64,000 bases of DNA from the NCBI GenBank assembly GCA_020698575.1, contig CM036252.1:21985706-22049705 (forward strand). Reading direction: 5' to 3'. The stretch comes from Bostrychus sinensis (lineage: Eukaryota; Chordata; Actinopteri; Gobiiformes; Eleotridae). Below, piece after piece: positions 1-14,800 of this stretch. Made by a program: the position numbers and the translations under genes. Position 1 is the first letter of the stretch, and each line of letters opens with the position of its first letter. The notes beneath the pieces are model-generated. The model saw only the letters and a list, made by a program, of their open reading frames with translations. It searched no databases and had not been told where the DNA came from.

Positions 1-311
1 TGTTGCTACATATAAGCATTAGAGGACTCTGGACAAGATTGGTACACATATGGTCATCAGAAAATTACCAGAAAATGTTCAAGCCAAGATTTTGCCCTTC
101 AAAGCTGAAAAGGTAATGTACAAAAATAATGAACAACATTGAAATGATAAATCCACAGCATCATTTGTATGCCGCATTAGATTAACTCAGCAAGTGAAAC
201 TGGTCAGTGGTGTCCAACTGGATGAGCAGACATGGAGCAGAGTGTTAAAACATGCAAAACAGATTACATGTGACTCTGGTAATGCAGAGTAAATGTGATG
301 ACATGTGTATC

Positions 312-353
312 AAAAAAAAAAAAAAAAAAAAAGAAAGAAAGAAAGAAAGAAAG
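312..353 (+). repeat. A tract followed by (GAAA)n
   Basis: A run of about 20 A is followed by repeated GAAA units. The right copy of the duplication has a shorter version at 57263-57291, so the tract has changed length since the duplication. Confidence 0.9.
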
Positions 354-2659
354 TTTGGGAGTATTGAGCAAGTGTCAGATGACTGAGATACAGGGTCCAC
401 CTAATCAAGTTAAACTGTACCAGTGAGGTTTAAAAGCAGTATTAGTATTCACAGCTATCAATATCTATTGTGTGTAATAATCCATATAATACTGGGTGGA
501 CCACATCAAATTTCAAAGAACTTAGGAATGCCATGACACTGAGCCAAGAATGACAGATTGACAAGAAAGTGCTTTTTCTTGTTCTTCAAAGTCAACATTG
601 CTGATGTATGTTTCATCTCCTACGTCATTTCCTCTTTATCCAGTAACCAATATATAAGGATGGTGTATGCTTTGATTGTCACAGAAACTTCCAATGGTAC
701 AGAGACCAAATTGGGAATATTGTAGTACATAGAAGGAATTACCATTTGATAAACTGAGCTGGGTAAGTACATTTTTAAAAGTATTAAAAGTATTTCTTTG
801 TGTTGTGAACATAAAGTAGCAGTAATAATATTGCAATATTTTTTGTACTTTTTCATTTCACTATTTTGCACAAGCTGACACAAATTATGTATGTAACCTG
901 AATATAAACAGCTTTTTTTTTTCAACAAAAGAGTCTTGATTGTTGCTCTAAAAATGGTCATAAACACTTAAAATTTTCAATTTTCAATTGCCTTGGCTAC
1001 ATTTGACAAGTAAAGACAGACAAAACGGGTGTGTGTTGTTTTTAAAAAATAATTAGTAAATATGATTGAAAAAAAAAAAATCACTTCCACTGCATCTGCA
1101 ATAAGAATTTTAAAATAAAGCTGCAAGTGGCATTGATAGGCCCTTGCCGAATGCAACCGGAGCTGAAGCAGAGGAGAAAACATTTTTCAAAAAAATTCCT
1201 TTTCTGCCTTTTAAAAAACTGCCAAATTTGATATCGGCTGTGCCATACTATTACATAGAATGGAATTCCCATTGAAATAAAAGGTCAGAATTTGAACATC
1301 GCCATGGCAACTCCATAGAAAATACAGCATGGGTCCCATTGAACTTCATTATCAGGAAGAACTTTTGTGCCAAATTTCACAAATGTGCCAAATAATTTTT
1401 TCTATCCATAGAGATTTTTGTTTTAATCCCATTGGAATAAAATGGCAAGTTTCAGTCATCACCATGATAACATATTAAAAATATGGCATGGATGTTTTTG
1501 ACTTTTTTGATTGGGGTCACATAAACTACTTTTCTGCCAATTTTTGTATATTTTCGAAAAACAAAATATTTTACTCAGCATATAAATATTTTTCTCATTC
1601 TGTAGGGGCGCTATTGCACCAATTTTTTTCTTTCTTGTTTATTGGGTTTAGGCTTGAAGGGATTATGAGCGTTTAAAAATTGAGGCAAATCGGAGTTAAT
1701 ATGTGGGAACTGTAGCAAATTGCAGGTATGTACAAATCAAAAAATTTCTGTAAAGTTTTGCAGGTGTGCCACACTAAACCGTAAAACTTTTGCAAAGAAT
1801 TTGGATAACTTTTGATGCCCCACTTGTGTAGATGATGTACAGCAATTTTAAGGTCATTTGGTTAAACGCTCAAGGAGGAGTTAGAAATAGTTTGGCATAT
1901 GCAAAATTGCAGACTCAGCACTTTGCAGATTTCAATCCAAGATTGCCTTCTTCTGGTTTGTCAGGGGGCGTGGCCATAATAATATTTTTTGTTTGCCTTG
2001 ACCTGAGTAATGTATATACCAAATATGGTGGGTCTACGACAAACATTACATTAAGCCCATTGGCGCAATGTATTTGCAATATTGTAGGTTAGCGCTGTTG
2101 CATCACTTTTGTATTGTTCTGTATGAAACCTTAACCTATATTAAAAAAAAATTAAAAATTCACACACGTGAATGTTGAAGATAATTTGGTGAGTTTTCAA
2201 AAATGTTCAGGGGGTCAAATTAGCGATCCTTGCGCAGAAGAAAAAGAAAGAATAATAGAATAAAAATAAAATAAAAATATTTATAATTTTAGCAAAAACA
2301 ATATATCCGTTTACATTATACCCACAAATTATATATTTTTTTAAAGCTCTGGAGATCCCCCACGTAACCGTGGGGTAAAATGACCCACAAGTGGGCTTTG
2401 CCCATTGACTTTCATTCATTCTGAGCTAATAGAAGAATGTGGCTTCCATACCTGAGGTAATGTGTTTGTGGAGTACTTAATACCATGACTGTGCACATGG
2501 GAAAGCGCAATGCGCTTTGTTATTTTGCGCTTCGCGCTCTTCGGGGCAGTGCGCAATGCGAAATGCTGTGCGGACACAAAAGGCCCTGCGCCACCCATGG
2601 GGCCCGGGCCTAAATATAATTAATATTATGACAACATTTCAAATCTAGTCTTTTCTAAC

Positions 2660-2702
2660 TTCTTCTTCTTCTTCTTCTTCTTTCTTTTTTTTTTTTTTTT
2701 AG
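2660..2702 (+). other. (CTT)n/poly-T pyrimidine tract ending in AG; possible 3' splice site upstream of the start codon
   Basis: Repeated CTT runs into a T tract and then AG, about 50 bases upstream of the mucin ATG. This is the form of a strong splice acceptor, so the signal-peptide exon may be preceded by an untranslated exon. The right copy keeps the tract (59519-59572) with a longer CTT run. It could equally be a plain microsatellite. No TATA box or promoter can be called with confidence. Confidence 0.35.
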
Positions 2703-2750
2703 TATTTTAATGTCTTTTTATGTCTATTTTTAGAGAAAAGAACAGACAGG

Positions 2751-2802
2751 ATGGGGACTGTTACTGTTACTGTCATGTCAGTAATGTTACTACTGACAAT
2801 GG
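2751..2802 (+). CDS. Mucin gene 1, exon 1: signal peptide
   Basis: The exon encodes 17 residues beginning MGTVTVTV, with a hydrophobic VMLLLTM core, and ends in phase 1 at a GTAAG donor (2803). Joined to exon 2 (acceptor AG at 2921-2922) it continues A-A-H-A before the first Thr run, which gives a signal-peptidase site of the A-x-A type. The same exon, with one residue changed (Thr3 to Ile), lies at 59631-59682. Confidence 0.8.
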
Positions 2803-5800
2803 GTAAGCCAAAAAATAAATAAATAAATAAACAAAAAGCCAACTAAACCTTTAAGAGTTTAAAAATTTATTATACTTGAAAAAATTGGGTCAAAGCAAAT
2901 AATTAATGTTATTACTTCACAGCTGCTCATGCCACAACTACAACCACAGCTGCCCCAACTACAACAACAACCACAGCTGCCCTAACTACTACTACAACCA
3001 CAGCTGCCCCAACAACAACAACTACCACACTTGCCCCTACCACAACTACAACCACAGCTACCCCAACGACTACTACAACCACAGCGGCGCCAACTACTAC
3101 TACAACCACAGCTGCTCCAATTACCACTACAACCACAGCTGCCCCAACTACAACAACAACCACAGCTGCACCAACTACTACTACAACCACAGCTACCCCA
3201 ACTACTACTACAACCACAGCTGCCCCAACTACGACTACAACCACAGCTGCTCCAACTACGACAACAACCACAGCTGCCCCAACTACAACAACAACCACAG
3301 CTGCCCTAACTACTACTACAACCACAGCTGCCCCAACTACGACTACAACCACAGCTGCTCCAACTACAACAACAACCACAACTGCCCCAACTACAACAAC
3401 TACCACAGCTGCCCCAACTACTACTACAACCACAGCTGCCCCAACTACAACAACAACCACAGCTGCTCCAACTACGACTACAACCACAGCTGCCCCAACT
3501 ACAACCACTACCACAGCTGCCCCAACTACTACTACAACCACAGCTGCCCCAACTACAACAACCACCACAGCTGCCCCAACAACAACAACTACCACAGCTG
3601 CCCCAACAACTACTACAACCACAGCTGCTCCAACTACAACAACAACCACAGCTGCCCCAACTACTACTACAACCACAGCTGCTCCAACTACAACAACAAC
3701 CACAGCTGCCCCAACTACAACAACTACAACAGCTGCCCCAACTACAACTACAACAACAGCTGCCCCAACTACGACTACAACCACAGCTGCTCCCACTACA
3801 ACAACTACGACAGCTGCCCCAACTACTACTACAACCACAGCTGCTCCAACTACAACAACAACCACAGCTGCCCCAACTACAACAACAACCACAGCTGCTC
3901 CAACTACGACTACAACCACAGCTGCTCCAACTACAACAACAACCACAGCTGCCCCAACTACTACTACAACCACAGCTGCCCCAACTACGACTACAACCAC
4001 AGCTGCTCCAACTACAACAACAACCACAGCTGCCCCAACTACAACAACTACCACAGCTGCCCCAACTACTACTACAACCACAGCTGCCCCAACTACGACT
4101 ACAACCACAGCTGCCCCAACTACAACCACTGCCACAGCTGCCCCAACTACTACTACAACCACAGCTGCTCCAACTACGACTACAACCACAGCTGCTCCAA
4201 CTACTACTACAACCACAGCTGCCCCAACTACAACAACAACCACAGCTGCCCCAACTACAACAACAACCACAGCTGCTCCAACTACAACAACAACCACAGT
4301 TGCCCCAACTACTACTACAACCACAGCTGCTCCAACTACAACAACTACCACAGCTGCCCCAACTACTACTACAACCACAGCTGCCCCAACGACTACTACA
4401 ACCACAGCTGCCCCAACTACTACTACAACCACAGCTGCCCCAACTACTACTACAACCACAGCTGCCCCAACTACAACCACTACCACAGCTGCCCCAACAA
4501 CAACAACTACCACAGCTGCCCCAACAACTACTACAACCACAGCTGTCCCAACTACTACTACAACCACAGCTGCCCCAACTACTACTACAACCACAGCTGC
4601 CCCAACTACAACAACCACCACAGCTGCCCCAACAACAACAACTACCACAGCTGCCCCAACAACTACTACAACCACAGCTGCTCCAACTACGACTACAACC
4701 ACAGCTGCTCCAACTACAACAACAACCACAGCTGCCCCAACTACTACTACAACCACAGCTGCCCCAACTACAACAACAACCACAGCTGCCCCAACTACAA
4801 CAACAACCACAGCTGCTCCAACTACAACAACAACCACAGTTGCCCCAACTACAACAAGTACCACAGCTGCCCCAACTACTACTACAACCACAGCTGCTCC
4901 AACTACAACAACTACCACAGCTGCCCCAACTACTACTACAACCACAGCTGCCCCAACTACTACTACAACCACAGCTGCCCCAACTACTACTACAACCACA
5001 GCTGCCCCAACTACTACTACAACCACAGCTGCCCCAACTACAACCACTACCACAGCTGCCCCAACAACAACAACTACCACAGCTGCCCCAACAACTACTA
5101 CAACCACAGCTGCCCCAACTACTACTACAACCACAGCTGCCCCAACTACTACTACAACCACAGCTGCCCCAACTACAACAACCACCACAGCTGGCCCAAC
5201 AACAACAACTACCACAGCTGCCCCAACAACTACTACAACCACAGCTGCTCCAACTACGACTACAACCACAGCTGCTCCAACTACAACAACAACCACAGCT
5301 GCCCCAACTACTACTACAACCACAGCTGCCCCAACTACGACTACAACCACAGCTGCTCCAACTACAACAACAACCACAGCTGCCCCAACTACAACAACTA
5401 CCACAGTTGCCCCAACTACTACTACAACCACAGCTGCCCCAACTACTACTACAACCACAGCTGCCCCAACTACAACAACAACCACAGCTGCCCCAACTAC
5501 TACTACAACCACAGCGGCCCCAACTACGACTACAACCACAGCTGCCCTAACTACAACCACTACCACAGCTGCCCCAACTACGACTACAACCACAGCTGCT
5601 CCCACTACAACAACTACGACAGCTGCCCCAACTACTACTACAACCACAGCTGCTCCAACTACAACAACAACCACAGCTGCCCCAACTACAACAACAACCA
5701 CAGCTGCTCCAACTACGACTACAACCACAGCTGCTCCAACTACAACAACAACCACAGCTGCCCCAACTACTACTACAACCACAGCTGCCCCAACTACGAC

Positions 5801-8800
5801 TACAACCACAGCTGCTCCAACTACAACAACAACCACAGCTGCCCCAACTACAACAACTACCACAGCTGCCCCAACTACTACTACAACCACAGCTGCCCCA
5901 ACTACGACTACAACCACAGCTGCCCCAACTACAACCACTACCACAGCTGCCCCAACTACTACTACAACCACAGCTGCTCCAACTACGACTACAACCACAG
6001 CTGCTCCAACTACTACTACAACCACAGCTGCCCCAACTACAACAACAACCACAGCTGCCCCAACTACAACAACAACCACAGCTGCTCCAACTACAACAAC
6101 AACCACAGTTGCCCCAACTACAACAAGTACCACAGCTGCCCCAACTACTACAACCACAGCTGCTCCAACTACAACAACTAACACAGCTGCCCCAACTACT
6201 ACTACAACCACAGCTGCCCCAACTACTACTACAACCACAGCTGCCCCAACTACTACTACAACCACAGCTGCCCCAACTACAACCACTACCACAGCTGCCC
6301 CAACAACAACAACTACCACAGCTGCCCCAACAACTACTACAACCACAGCTGTCCCAACTACTACTACAACCACAGCTGCCCCAACTACTACTACAACCAC
6401 AGCTGCCCCAACTACAACAACCACCACAGCTGCCCCAACAACAACAACTACCACAGCTGCCCCAACAACTACTACAACCACAGCTGCTCCAACTACGACT
6501 ACAACCACAGCTGCTCCAACTACAACAACAACCACAGCTGCCCCAACTACTACTACAACCACAGCTGCCCCAACTACAACCACTACCACAGCTGCCCCAA
6601 CAACAACAACTACCACAGCTGCCCCAACAACTACTACAACCACAGCTGTCCCAACTACTACTACAACCACAGCTGCCCCAACTACTACTACAACCACAGC
6701 TGCCCCAACTACAACAACCACCACAGCTGCCCCAACAACAACAACTACCACAGCTGCCCCAACAACTACTACAACCACAGCTGCTCCAACTACGACTACA
6801 ACCACAGCTGCTCCAACTACAACAACAACCACAGCTGCCCCAACTACTACTACAACCACAGCTGCCCCAACTACAACAACAACCACAGCTGCCCCAACTA
6901 CAACAACAACCACAGCTGCTCCAACTACAACAACAACCACAGTTGCCCCAACTACAACAAGTACCACAGCTGCCCCAACTACTACTACAACCACAGCTGC
7001 TCCAACTACAACAACTACCACAGCTGCCCCAACTACTACTACAACCACAGCTGCCCCAACTACTACTACAACCACAGCTGCCCCAACTACTACTACAACC
7101 ACAGCTGCCCCAACTACAACCACTACCACAGCTGCCCCAACAACAACAACTACCACAGCTGCCCCAACAACTACTACAACCACAGCTGCCCCAACTACTA
7201 CTACAACCACAGCTGCCCCAACTACTACTACAACCACAGCTGCCCCAACTACAACAACCACCACAGCTGCCCCAACAACAACAACTACCACAGCTGCCCC
7301 AACAACTACTACAAGCACAGCTGCTCCAACTACGACTACAACCACAGCTGCTCCAACTACAACAACAACCACAGCTGCCCCAACTACTACTACAACCACA
7401 GCTGCCCCAACTACGACTACAACCACAGCTGCTCCAACTACAACAACAACCACAGCTGCCCCAACTACAACAACTACCACAGTTGCCCCAACTACTACTA
7501 CAACCACAGCTGCCCCAACTACTACTACAACCACAGCTGCCCCAACTACAACAACAACCACAGCTGCCCCAACTACTACTACAACCACAGCGGCCCCAAC
7601 TACGACTACAACCACAGCTGCCCTAACTACAACCACTACCACAGCTGCCCCAACTACTACTACAACCACAGCTGCTCCAACTACGACTACAACCACAGCT
7701 GCTCCAACTACTACTACAACCACAGCTGCCCCAACTACAACAACAACCACAGCTGCTCCAACTACAACAACAACCACAGTTGCCCCAACTACAACAACTA
7801 CCACAGCTGCCCCAACTACTACTACAACCACAGCTGCTCCAACTACAACAACTACCACAGCTGCCCCAACTACAACTACAACCACAGCTGCCCCAACTAC
7901 TACTACAACCACAGCTGCCCCAACTACTACTACAACCACAGCTGCCCCAACTACTACTACAACCACAGCTGCCCCAACTACAACCACTACCACAGCTGCC
8001 CCAACAACAACAACTACCACAGCTGCCCCAACAACTACTACAACCACAGCTGCCCCAACTACTACTACAACCACAGCTGCCCCAACTACTACTACAACGA
8101 CAGCTGCCCCAACTACAACAACCACCACAGCTGCCCCAACAACAACAACTACCACAGCTGCCCCAACAACTACTACAACCACAGCTGCTCCAACTACAAC
8201 AACAACCACAGCTGCCCCAACTACAACAACTACCACAGCTGCCCCAACTACTACTACAACCACAGCTGCCCCAACTACTACTACAACCACAGCTGCCCCA
8301 ACTACAACAACAACCACAGCTGCTCCAACTACAACAACAACCACAGCTGCCCCAACTACAACAACTACCACAGCTGCCCCAACTACTACTACAACCACAG
8401 CTGCCCCAACTACAACAACAACCACAGCTGCTCTAACTACAACAACAACCACAGCTGCCCCAACTACAACAACTACCACAGCTGCCCCAACTACTACTAC
8501 AACCACAGCTGCCCCAACTACGACTACAACCACAGCTGCCCCAACTACAACAACAACAACAGCTGCCCCAACTACAACTACAACCACAGCTGCCCCAACT
8601 ACTACTACAACCACAGCTGCCCCAACTACAACCACTACCACAGCTGTCCCAACTACTACTACAACCACACCTGCTCCCACTACTACTACAACCACCACAG
8701 CTGCCCCAACTACAACAACAACCACAGCTGCTCCAACTACGACTACAACCACAGCTGCTCCAACTACAACAACAACCACAGCTGCCCCAACTACAACAAC

Positions 8801-11800
8801 TACAACAGCTGCCCCAACTACTACTACAACCACAGCTGCCCCAACTACAACAACAACCACAGTTGCCCCAACTACAACAACTACCACAGCTGCCCCAACT
8901 ACTACTACAACCACAGCTGCTCAAACTACAACAACTACCACAGCTGCCCCAACTACTACTACAACCACAGCTGCCCCAACTACTACTACAACCACAGCTG
9001 CCCCAACTACAACAACCACCACAGCTGCCCCAACAACAACAACTACCACAGCTGCCCCAACAACTACTACAACCAAAGCTGCTCCAACTACAACAACAAC
9101 CACAGCTGCCCCAACTACAACAACAACCACAGCTGCTCCAACTACGACTACAACCACAGCTGCTCCAACTACAACAACAACCACAGCTGCCCCAACTACT
9201 ACTACAACCACAGCTGCCCCAACTACGACTACAACCACAGCTGCTCCAACTACAACAACAACCACAGCTGCCCCAACTACAACAACTACCACAGCTGCCC
9301 CAACTACTACTACAACCACAGCTGCCCCAACTACAACAACAACCACAGCTGCCCCAACTACTACTACAACCACAGCGGCCCCAACTACGACTACAACCAC
9401 AGCTGCCCCAACTACAACCACTACCACAGCTGCCCCAACTACTACTACAACCACAGCTGCTCCAACTACGACTACAACCACAGCTGCTCCAACTACTACT
9501 ACAACCACAGCTGCCCCAACTACAACAACTACAACAGCTGCCCCAACTACTACTACAACCACAGCTGCCCCAACTACAACAACAACCACAGCTGCTCCAA
9601 CTACAACTACAACCACAGCTGCCCCAACTACTACTACAACCACAGCTGCCCCAACTACAACCACTACCACAGCTGTCCCAACTACTACTACAACCACACC
9701 TGCTCCCACTACTACTACAACCACCACAGCTGCCCCAACTACAACAACAACCACAGCTGCTCCAACTACGACTACAACCACAGCTGCTCCAACTACAACA
9801 ACAACCACAGCTGCTCCAACTACAACAACTACAACAGCTGCCCCAACTACTACTACAACCACAGCTGCCCCAACTACAACAACAACCACAGTTGCCCCAA
9901 CTACAACAACTACCACAGCTGCCCCAACTACTACTACAACCACAGCTGCTCAAACTACAACAACTACCACAGCTGCCCCAACTACTACTACAACCACAGC
10001 TGCCCCAACTACTACTACAACCACAGCTGCCCCAACTACAACAACCACCACAGCTGCCCCAACAACAACAACTACCACAGCTGCCCCAACAACTACTACA
10101 ACCACAGCTGCTCCAACTACAACAACAACCACAGCTGCCCCAACTACAACAACAACCACAGCTGCTCCAACTACGACTACAACCACAGCTGCTCCAACTA
10201 CAACAACAACCACAGCTGCCCCAACTACTACTACAACCACAGCTGCCCCAACTACGACTACAACCACAGCTGCTCCAACTACAACAACAACCACAGCTGC
10301 CCCAACTACAACAACTACCACAGCTGCCCCAACTACTACTACAACCACAGCTGCCCCAACTACAACAACAACCACAGCTGCCCCAACTACTACTACAACC
10401 ACAGCGGCCCCAACTACGACTACAACCACAGCTGCCCCAACTACAACCACTACCACAGCTGCCCCAACTACTACTACAACCACAGCTGCTCCAACTACGA
10501 CTACAACCACAGCTGCTCCAACTACTACTACAACCACAGCTGCCCCAACTACAACAACTACAACAGCTGCCCCAACTACTACTACAACCACAGCTGCCCC
10601 AACTACAACAACAACCACAGCTGCTCCAACTACAACAACAACCACAGTTGCCCCAACTACAACAACTACCACAGCTGCCCCAACTACTACTACAACCACA
10701 GCTGCTCCAACTACAACAACTACCACAGCTGCCCCAACTACTACTACAACCACAGCTGCTCCAACTACTACTACAACCACAGCTGCCCCAACTACAACAA
10801 CTACAACAGCTGCCCCAACTACTACTACAACCACAGCTGCCGCAACTACAACAACAACCACAGCTGCTCCAACTACAACAACATCCACAGCTGCCCCAAC
10901 TACGACTACAACCACAGCTGCTCCAACTACAACAACTACGACAGCTGCCCCAACTACTACTACAACCACAGCTGCTCCAACTACAACAACAACCACAGCT
11001 GCCCCAACTACAACAACAACCACAGCTGCTCCAACTACGACGACAACCACAGCTGCTCCAACTACAACAACAACCACAGCTGCCCCAACTACTACTACAA
11101 CCACAGCTGCCCCAACTACGACTACAACCACAGCTGCTCCAACTACAACAACAACCACAGTTGCCCCAACTACTACTACAACCACAGCTGCCCCAACTAC
11201 AACAACCACCACAGCTGCCCCAACAACAACAACTACCACAGCTGCCCCAACAACTACTACAACCACAGCTGCTCCAACTACAACAACAACCACAGCTGCC
11301 CCAACTACAACAACAACCACAGTTGCCCCAACTACAACAACTACCACAGCTGCCCCAACTACTACTACAACCACAGCTGCTCAAACTACAACAACTACCA
11401 CAGCTGCCCCAACTACTACTACAACCACAGCTGCCCCAACTACTACTACAACCACAGCTGCCCCAACTACAACAACCACCACAGCTGCCCCAACAACAAC
11501 AACTACCACAGCTGCCCCAACAACTACTACAACCACAGCTGCTCCAACTACAACAACAACCACAGCTGCCCCAACTACAACAACAACCACAGCTGCTCCA
11601 ACTACGACTACAACCACAGCTGCTCCAACTACAACAACAACCACAGCTGCCCCAACTACTACTACATTCACAGCTGCCCCAACTACGACTACAACCACAG
11701 CTGCTCCAACTACAACAACAACCACAGCTGCCCCAACTACAACAACTACCACAGCTGCCCCAACTACTACTACAACCACAGCTGCCCCAACTACAACAAC

Positions 11801-14800
11801 AACCACAGCTGCCCCAACTACTACTACAACCACAGCGGCCCCAACTACGACTACAACCACAGCTGCCCCAACTACAACCACTACCACAGCTGCGCCAACT
11901 ACTACTACAACCACAGCTGCTCCAACTACGACTACAACCACAGCTGCTCCAACTACTACTACAACCACAGCTGCCCCAACTACAACAACTACAACAGCTG
12001 CCCCAACTACTACTACAACCACAGCTGCCCCAACTACAACAACAACCACAGCTGCTCCAACTACAACAACAACCACAGTTGCCCCAACTACAACAACTAC
12101 CACAGCTGCCCCAACTACTACTACAACCACAGCTGCTCCAACTACAACAACTACCACAGCTGCCCCAACTACTACTACAACCACAGCTGCTCCAACTACT
12201 ACTACAACCACAGCTGCCCCAACTACAACAACTACAACAGCTGCCCCAACTACTACTACAACCACAGCTGCCCCAACTACAACAACAACCACAGCTGCTC
12301 CAACTACAACAACAACCACAGCTGCCCCAACTACGACTACAACCACAGCTGCTCCAACTACAACAACTACGACAGCTGCCCCAACTACTACTACAACCAC
12401 AGCTGCTCCAACTACAACAACAACCACAGCTGCCCCAACTACAACAACAACCACAGCTGCTCCAACTACGATGACAACCACAGCTGCTCCAACTACAACA
12501 ACAACCACAGCTGCCCCAACTACTACTACAACAACAGCTGCCCCAACTACGACTACAACCACAGCTGCTCCAACTACAACAACAACCACAGTTGCCCCAA
12601 CTACTACTACAACCACAGCTGCCCCAACTACAACAACCACCACAGCTGCCCCAACAACAACAACTACCACAGCTGCCCCAACAACTACTACAACCACAGC
12701 TGCTCCAACTACAACAACAACCACAGCTGCCCCAACTACAACAACAACCACAGCTGTTCCAACTACGACTACAACAACAGCTGCTCCAACTACAACAACA
12801 ACCACAGCTGCCCCAACTACTACTACAACCACAGCTGCCCCAACTACGACTACAACCACAGCTGCTCCAACTACAACAACAACCACAGCTGCCCCAACTA
12901 CAACAACTACCACAGCTGCCCCAACTACTACTACAACCACAGCTGCCCCAACTACAACAACAACAACAGCTGCCCCAACTACTACTACAACCACAGCGGC
13001 CCCAACTACGACTACAACCACAGCTGCCCTAACTACAACCACTACCACAGCTGCCCCAACTACTACTACAACCACAGCTGCTCCAACTACGACTACAACC
13101 ACAGCTGCTTCAACTACTACTACAACCACAGCTGCCCCAACTACAACAACAACCACAGCTGCCCCAACTACAACAACAACCACAGCTGCTCCAACTACAA
13201 CAACAACCACAGTTGCCCCAACTACAACAACTACCACAGCTGCCCCAACTACTACTACAACCACAGCTGCTCCAACTACAACAACTACCACAGCTGCCCC
13301 AACTACTACTACAACCACAGCTGCCCCAACTACTACTACAACCACAGCTGCCCCAACTACAACTACAACCACAGCTGCCCCAACTACTACTACAACCACA
13401 GCTGCCCCAACTACAACAACCACCACAGCTGCCCCAACAACAACAACTACCACAGCTGCCCCAACAACTACTACAACCACAGCTGCCCCAACTACTACTA
13501 CAACCACAGCTGCCCCAACTACTACTACAACCACAGCTGCCCCAACTACAACAACCACCACTGCTGCCCCAACAACAACAACTACCACAGCTGCCCCAAC
13601 AACTACAACAACCACAGCTGCTCTAACTACAACAACAACCACAGCTGCCCCAACTACAACAACTACCACAGCTGCTCCAACTACAACAACAACCACAGCT
13701 GCCCCAACTACAACAACTACCACAGCTGCCCCAACTACTACTACAACCACAGCTGCCCCAACTACAACAACAACCACAGCTGCTCTAACTACAACAACAA
13801 CCACAGCTGCCCCAACTACAACAACAACAACAGCTGCCCCAACTACAACTACAACCACAGCTTCCCCAACTCCTACTACAACCACAGCTGCCCCAACTAC
13901 AACCACTACCACAGCTGTCCCAACTACTACTACAACCACAGCTGCTCCCACTACTACTACAACCACCACAGCTGCCCCAACTACAACAACAACCACAGCT
14001 GCTCCAACTACGACTACAACCACAGCTGCTCCAACTACAACAACAACCACAGCTGCCCCAACTACAACAACTACAACAGCTTCCCCAACTACTACTACAA
14101 CCACAGCTGCCCCAACTACAACAACAACCACAGCTGCTCCAACTACAACAACAACCACAGTTGCCCCAACTACAACAACAACCACAGCTGCCCCAACTAC
14201 TACTACAATCACAGCTGCTCCAACTACAACAACTACCACAGCTGCCCCAACTACTACTACAACCACAGCTGCCCCAACTACTACCACAACCACAGCTGCC
14301 CCAACTACAACAACCACCACAGCTGCCCCAACAACAACAACTACCACAGCTGCCCCAACAACTACTACAACCACAGCTGCTCCAACTACAACAACAACCA
14401 CAGCTGCCCCAAGTACAACAACAACTACAGCTGCCCCAACTACAACAACTACAACAGCTGCCCCAACTACTACTACAACCACAGCTGCCGCAACTACAAC
14501 AACAACCACAGCTGCTCCAACTACAACAACAACCACAGCTGCCCCAACTACGACTACAACCACAGCTGCTCCAACTACAACAACTACGACAGCTGCCCCA
14601 ACTACTACTACAACCACAGCTGCTCCAACTACAACAACAACCACAGCTGCCCCAACTACAACAACAACCACAGCTGCTCCAACTACGACGACAACCACAG
14701 CTGCTCCAACTACAACAACAACCACAGCTGCCCCAACTACTACTACAACCACAGCTGCCCCAACTACGACTACAACCACAGCTGCTCCAACTACAACAAC

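Larger units (their letters stand above)
1..2750. repeat. 5' flank of mucin gene 1; left copy of a tandem segmental duplication
   Basis: The whole stretch is repeated in the same orientation at 56949-59630, up to and through the start of the mucin gene. The copies are near-identical by eye, with scattered substitutions and a few indels. About 65 bp around 1069-1134 are missing from the right copy near 57990, and 14 bp near 500 are missing from the right copy near 57436. The text at about 1250-2260 has the style of a high-copy fish interspersed repeat (short AT-rich phrases, 'ggggcgctattgc', 'gggggcgtggccat'), but I cannot name the family. No convincing gene is seen; the short ORFs on either strand have no recognisable domains. 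Confidence 0.85.

Noticed and set aside
620..1272. Several short minus-strand ORFs (up to 115 codons), conserved in the right copy at 57,544-58,138
   Set aside because: Conservation is only due to the segmental duplication. No domain, and one ORF differs by indels between copies.
2906..6181. Asn/Tyr/His/Cys-rich and Gln/Leu/Pro-rich ORFs on the plus strand over the array
   Set aside because: Shifted frames of the same repeat. Unique sequence at both ends joins only in the Thr frame.
2927..8914. 1,995-codon poly-Val/Gly/Ala ORF on the minus strand, and similar ORFs through 21,028 and at 59,800-63,963
   Set aside because: Mirror image of the Thr-coding repeat. No start context, no splice partners and no unique flanking sequence; it is open only because the unit is a multiple of three.
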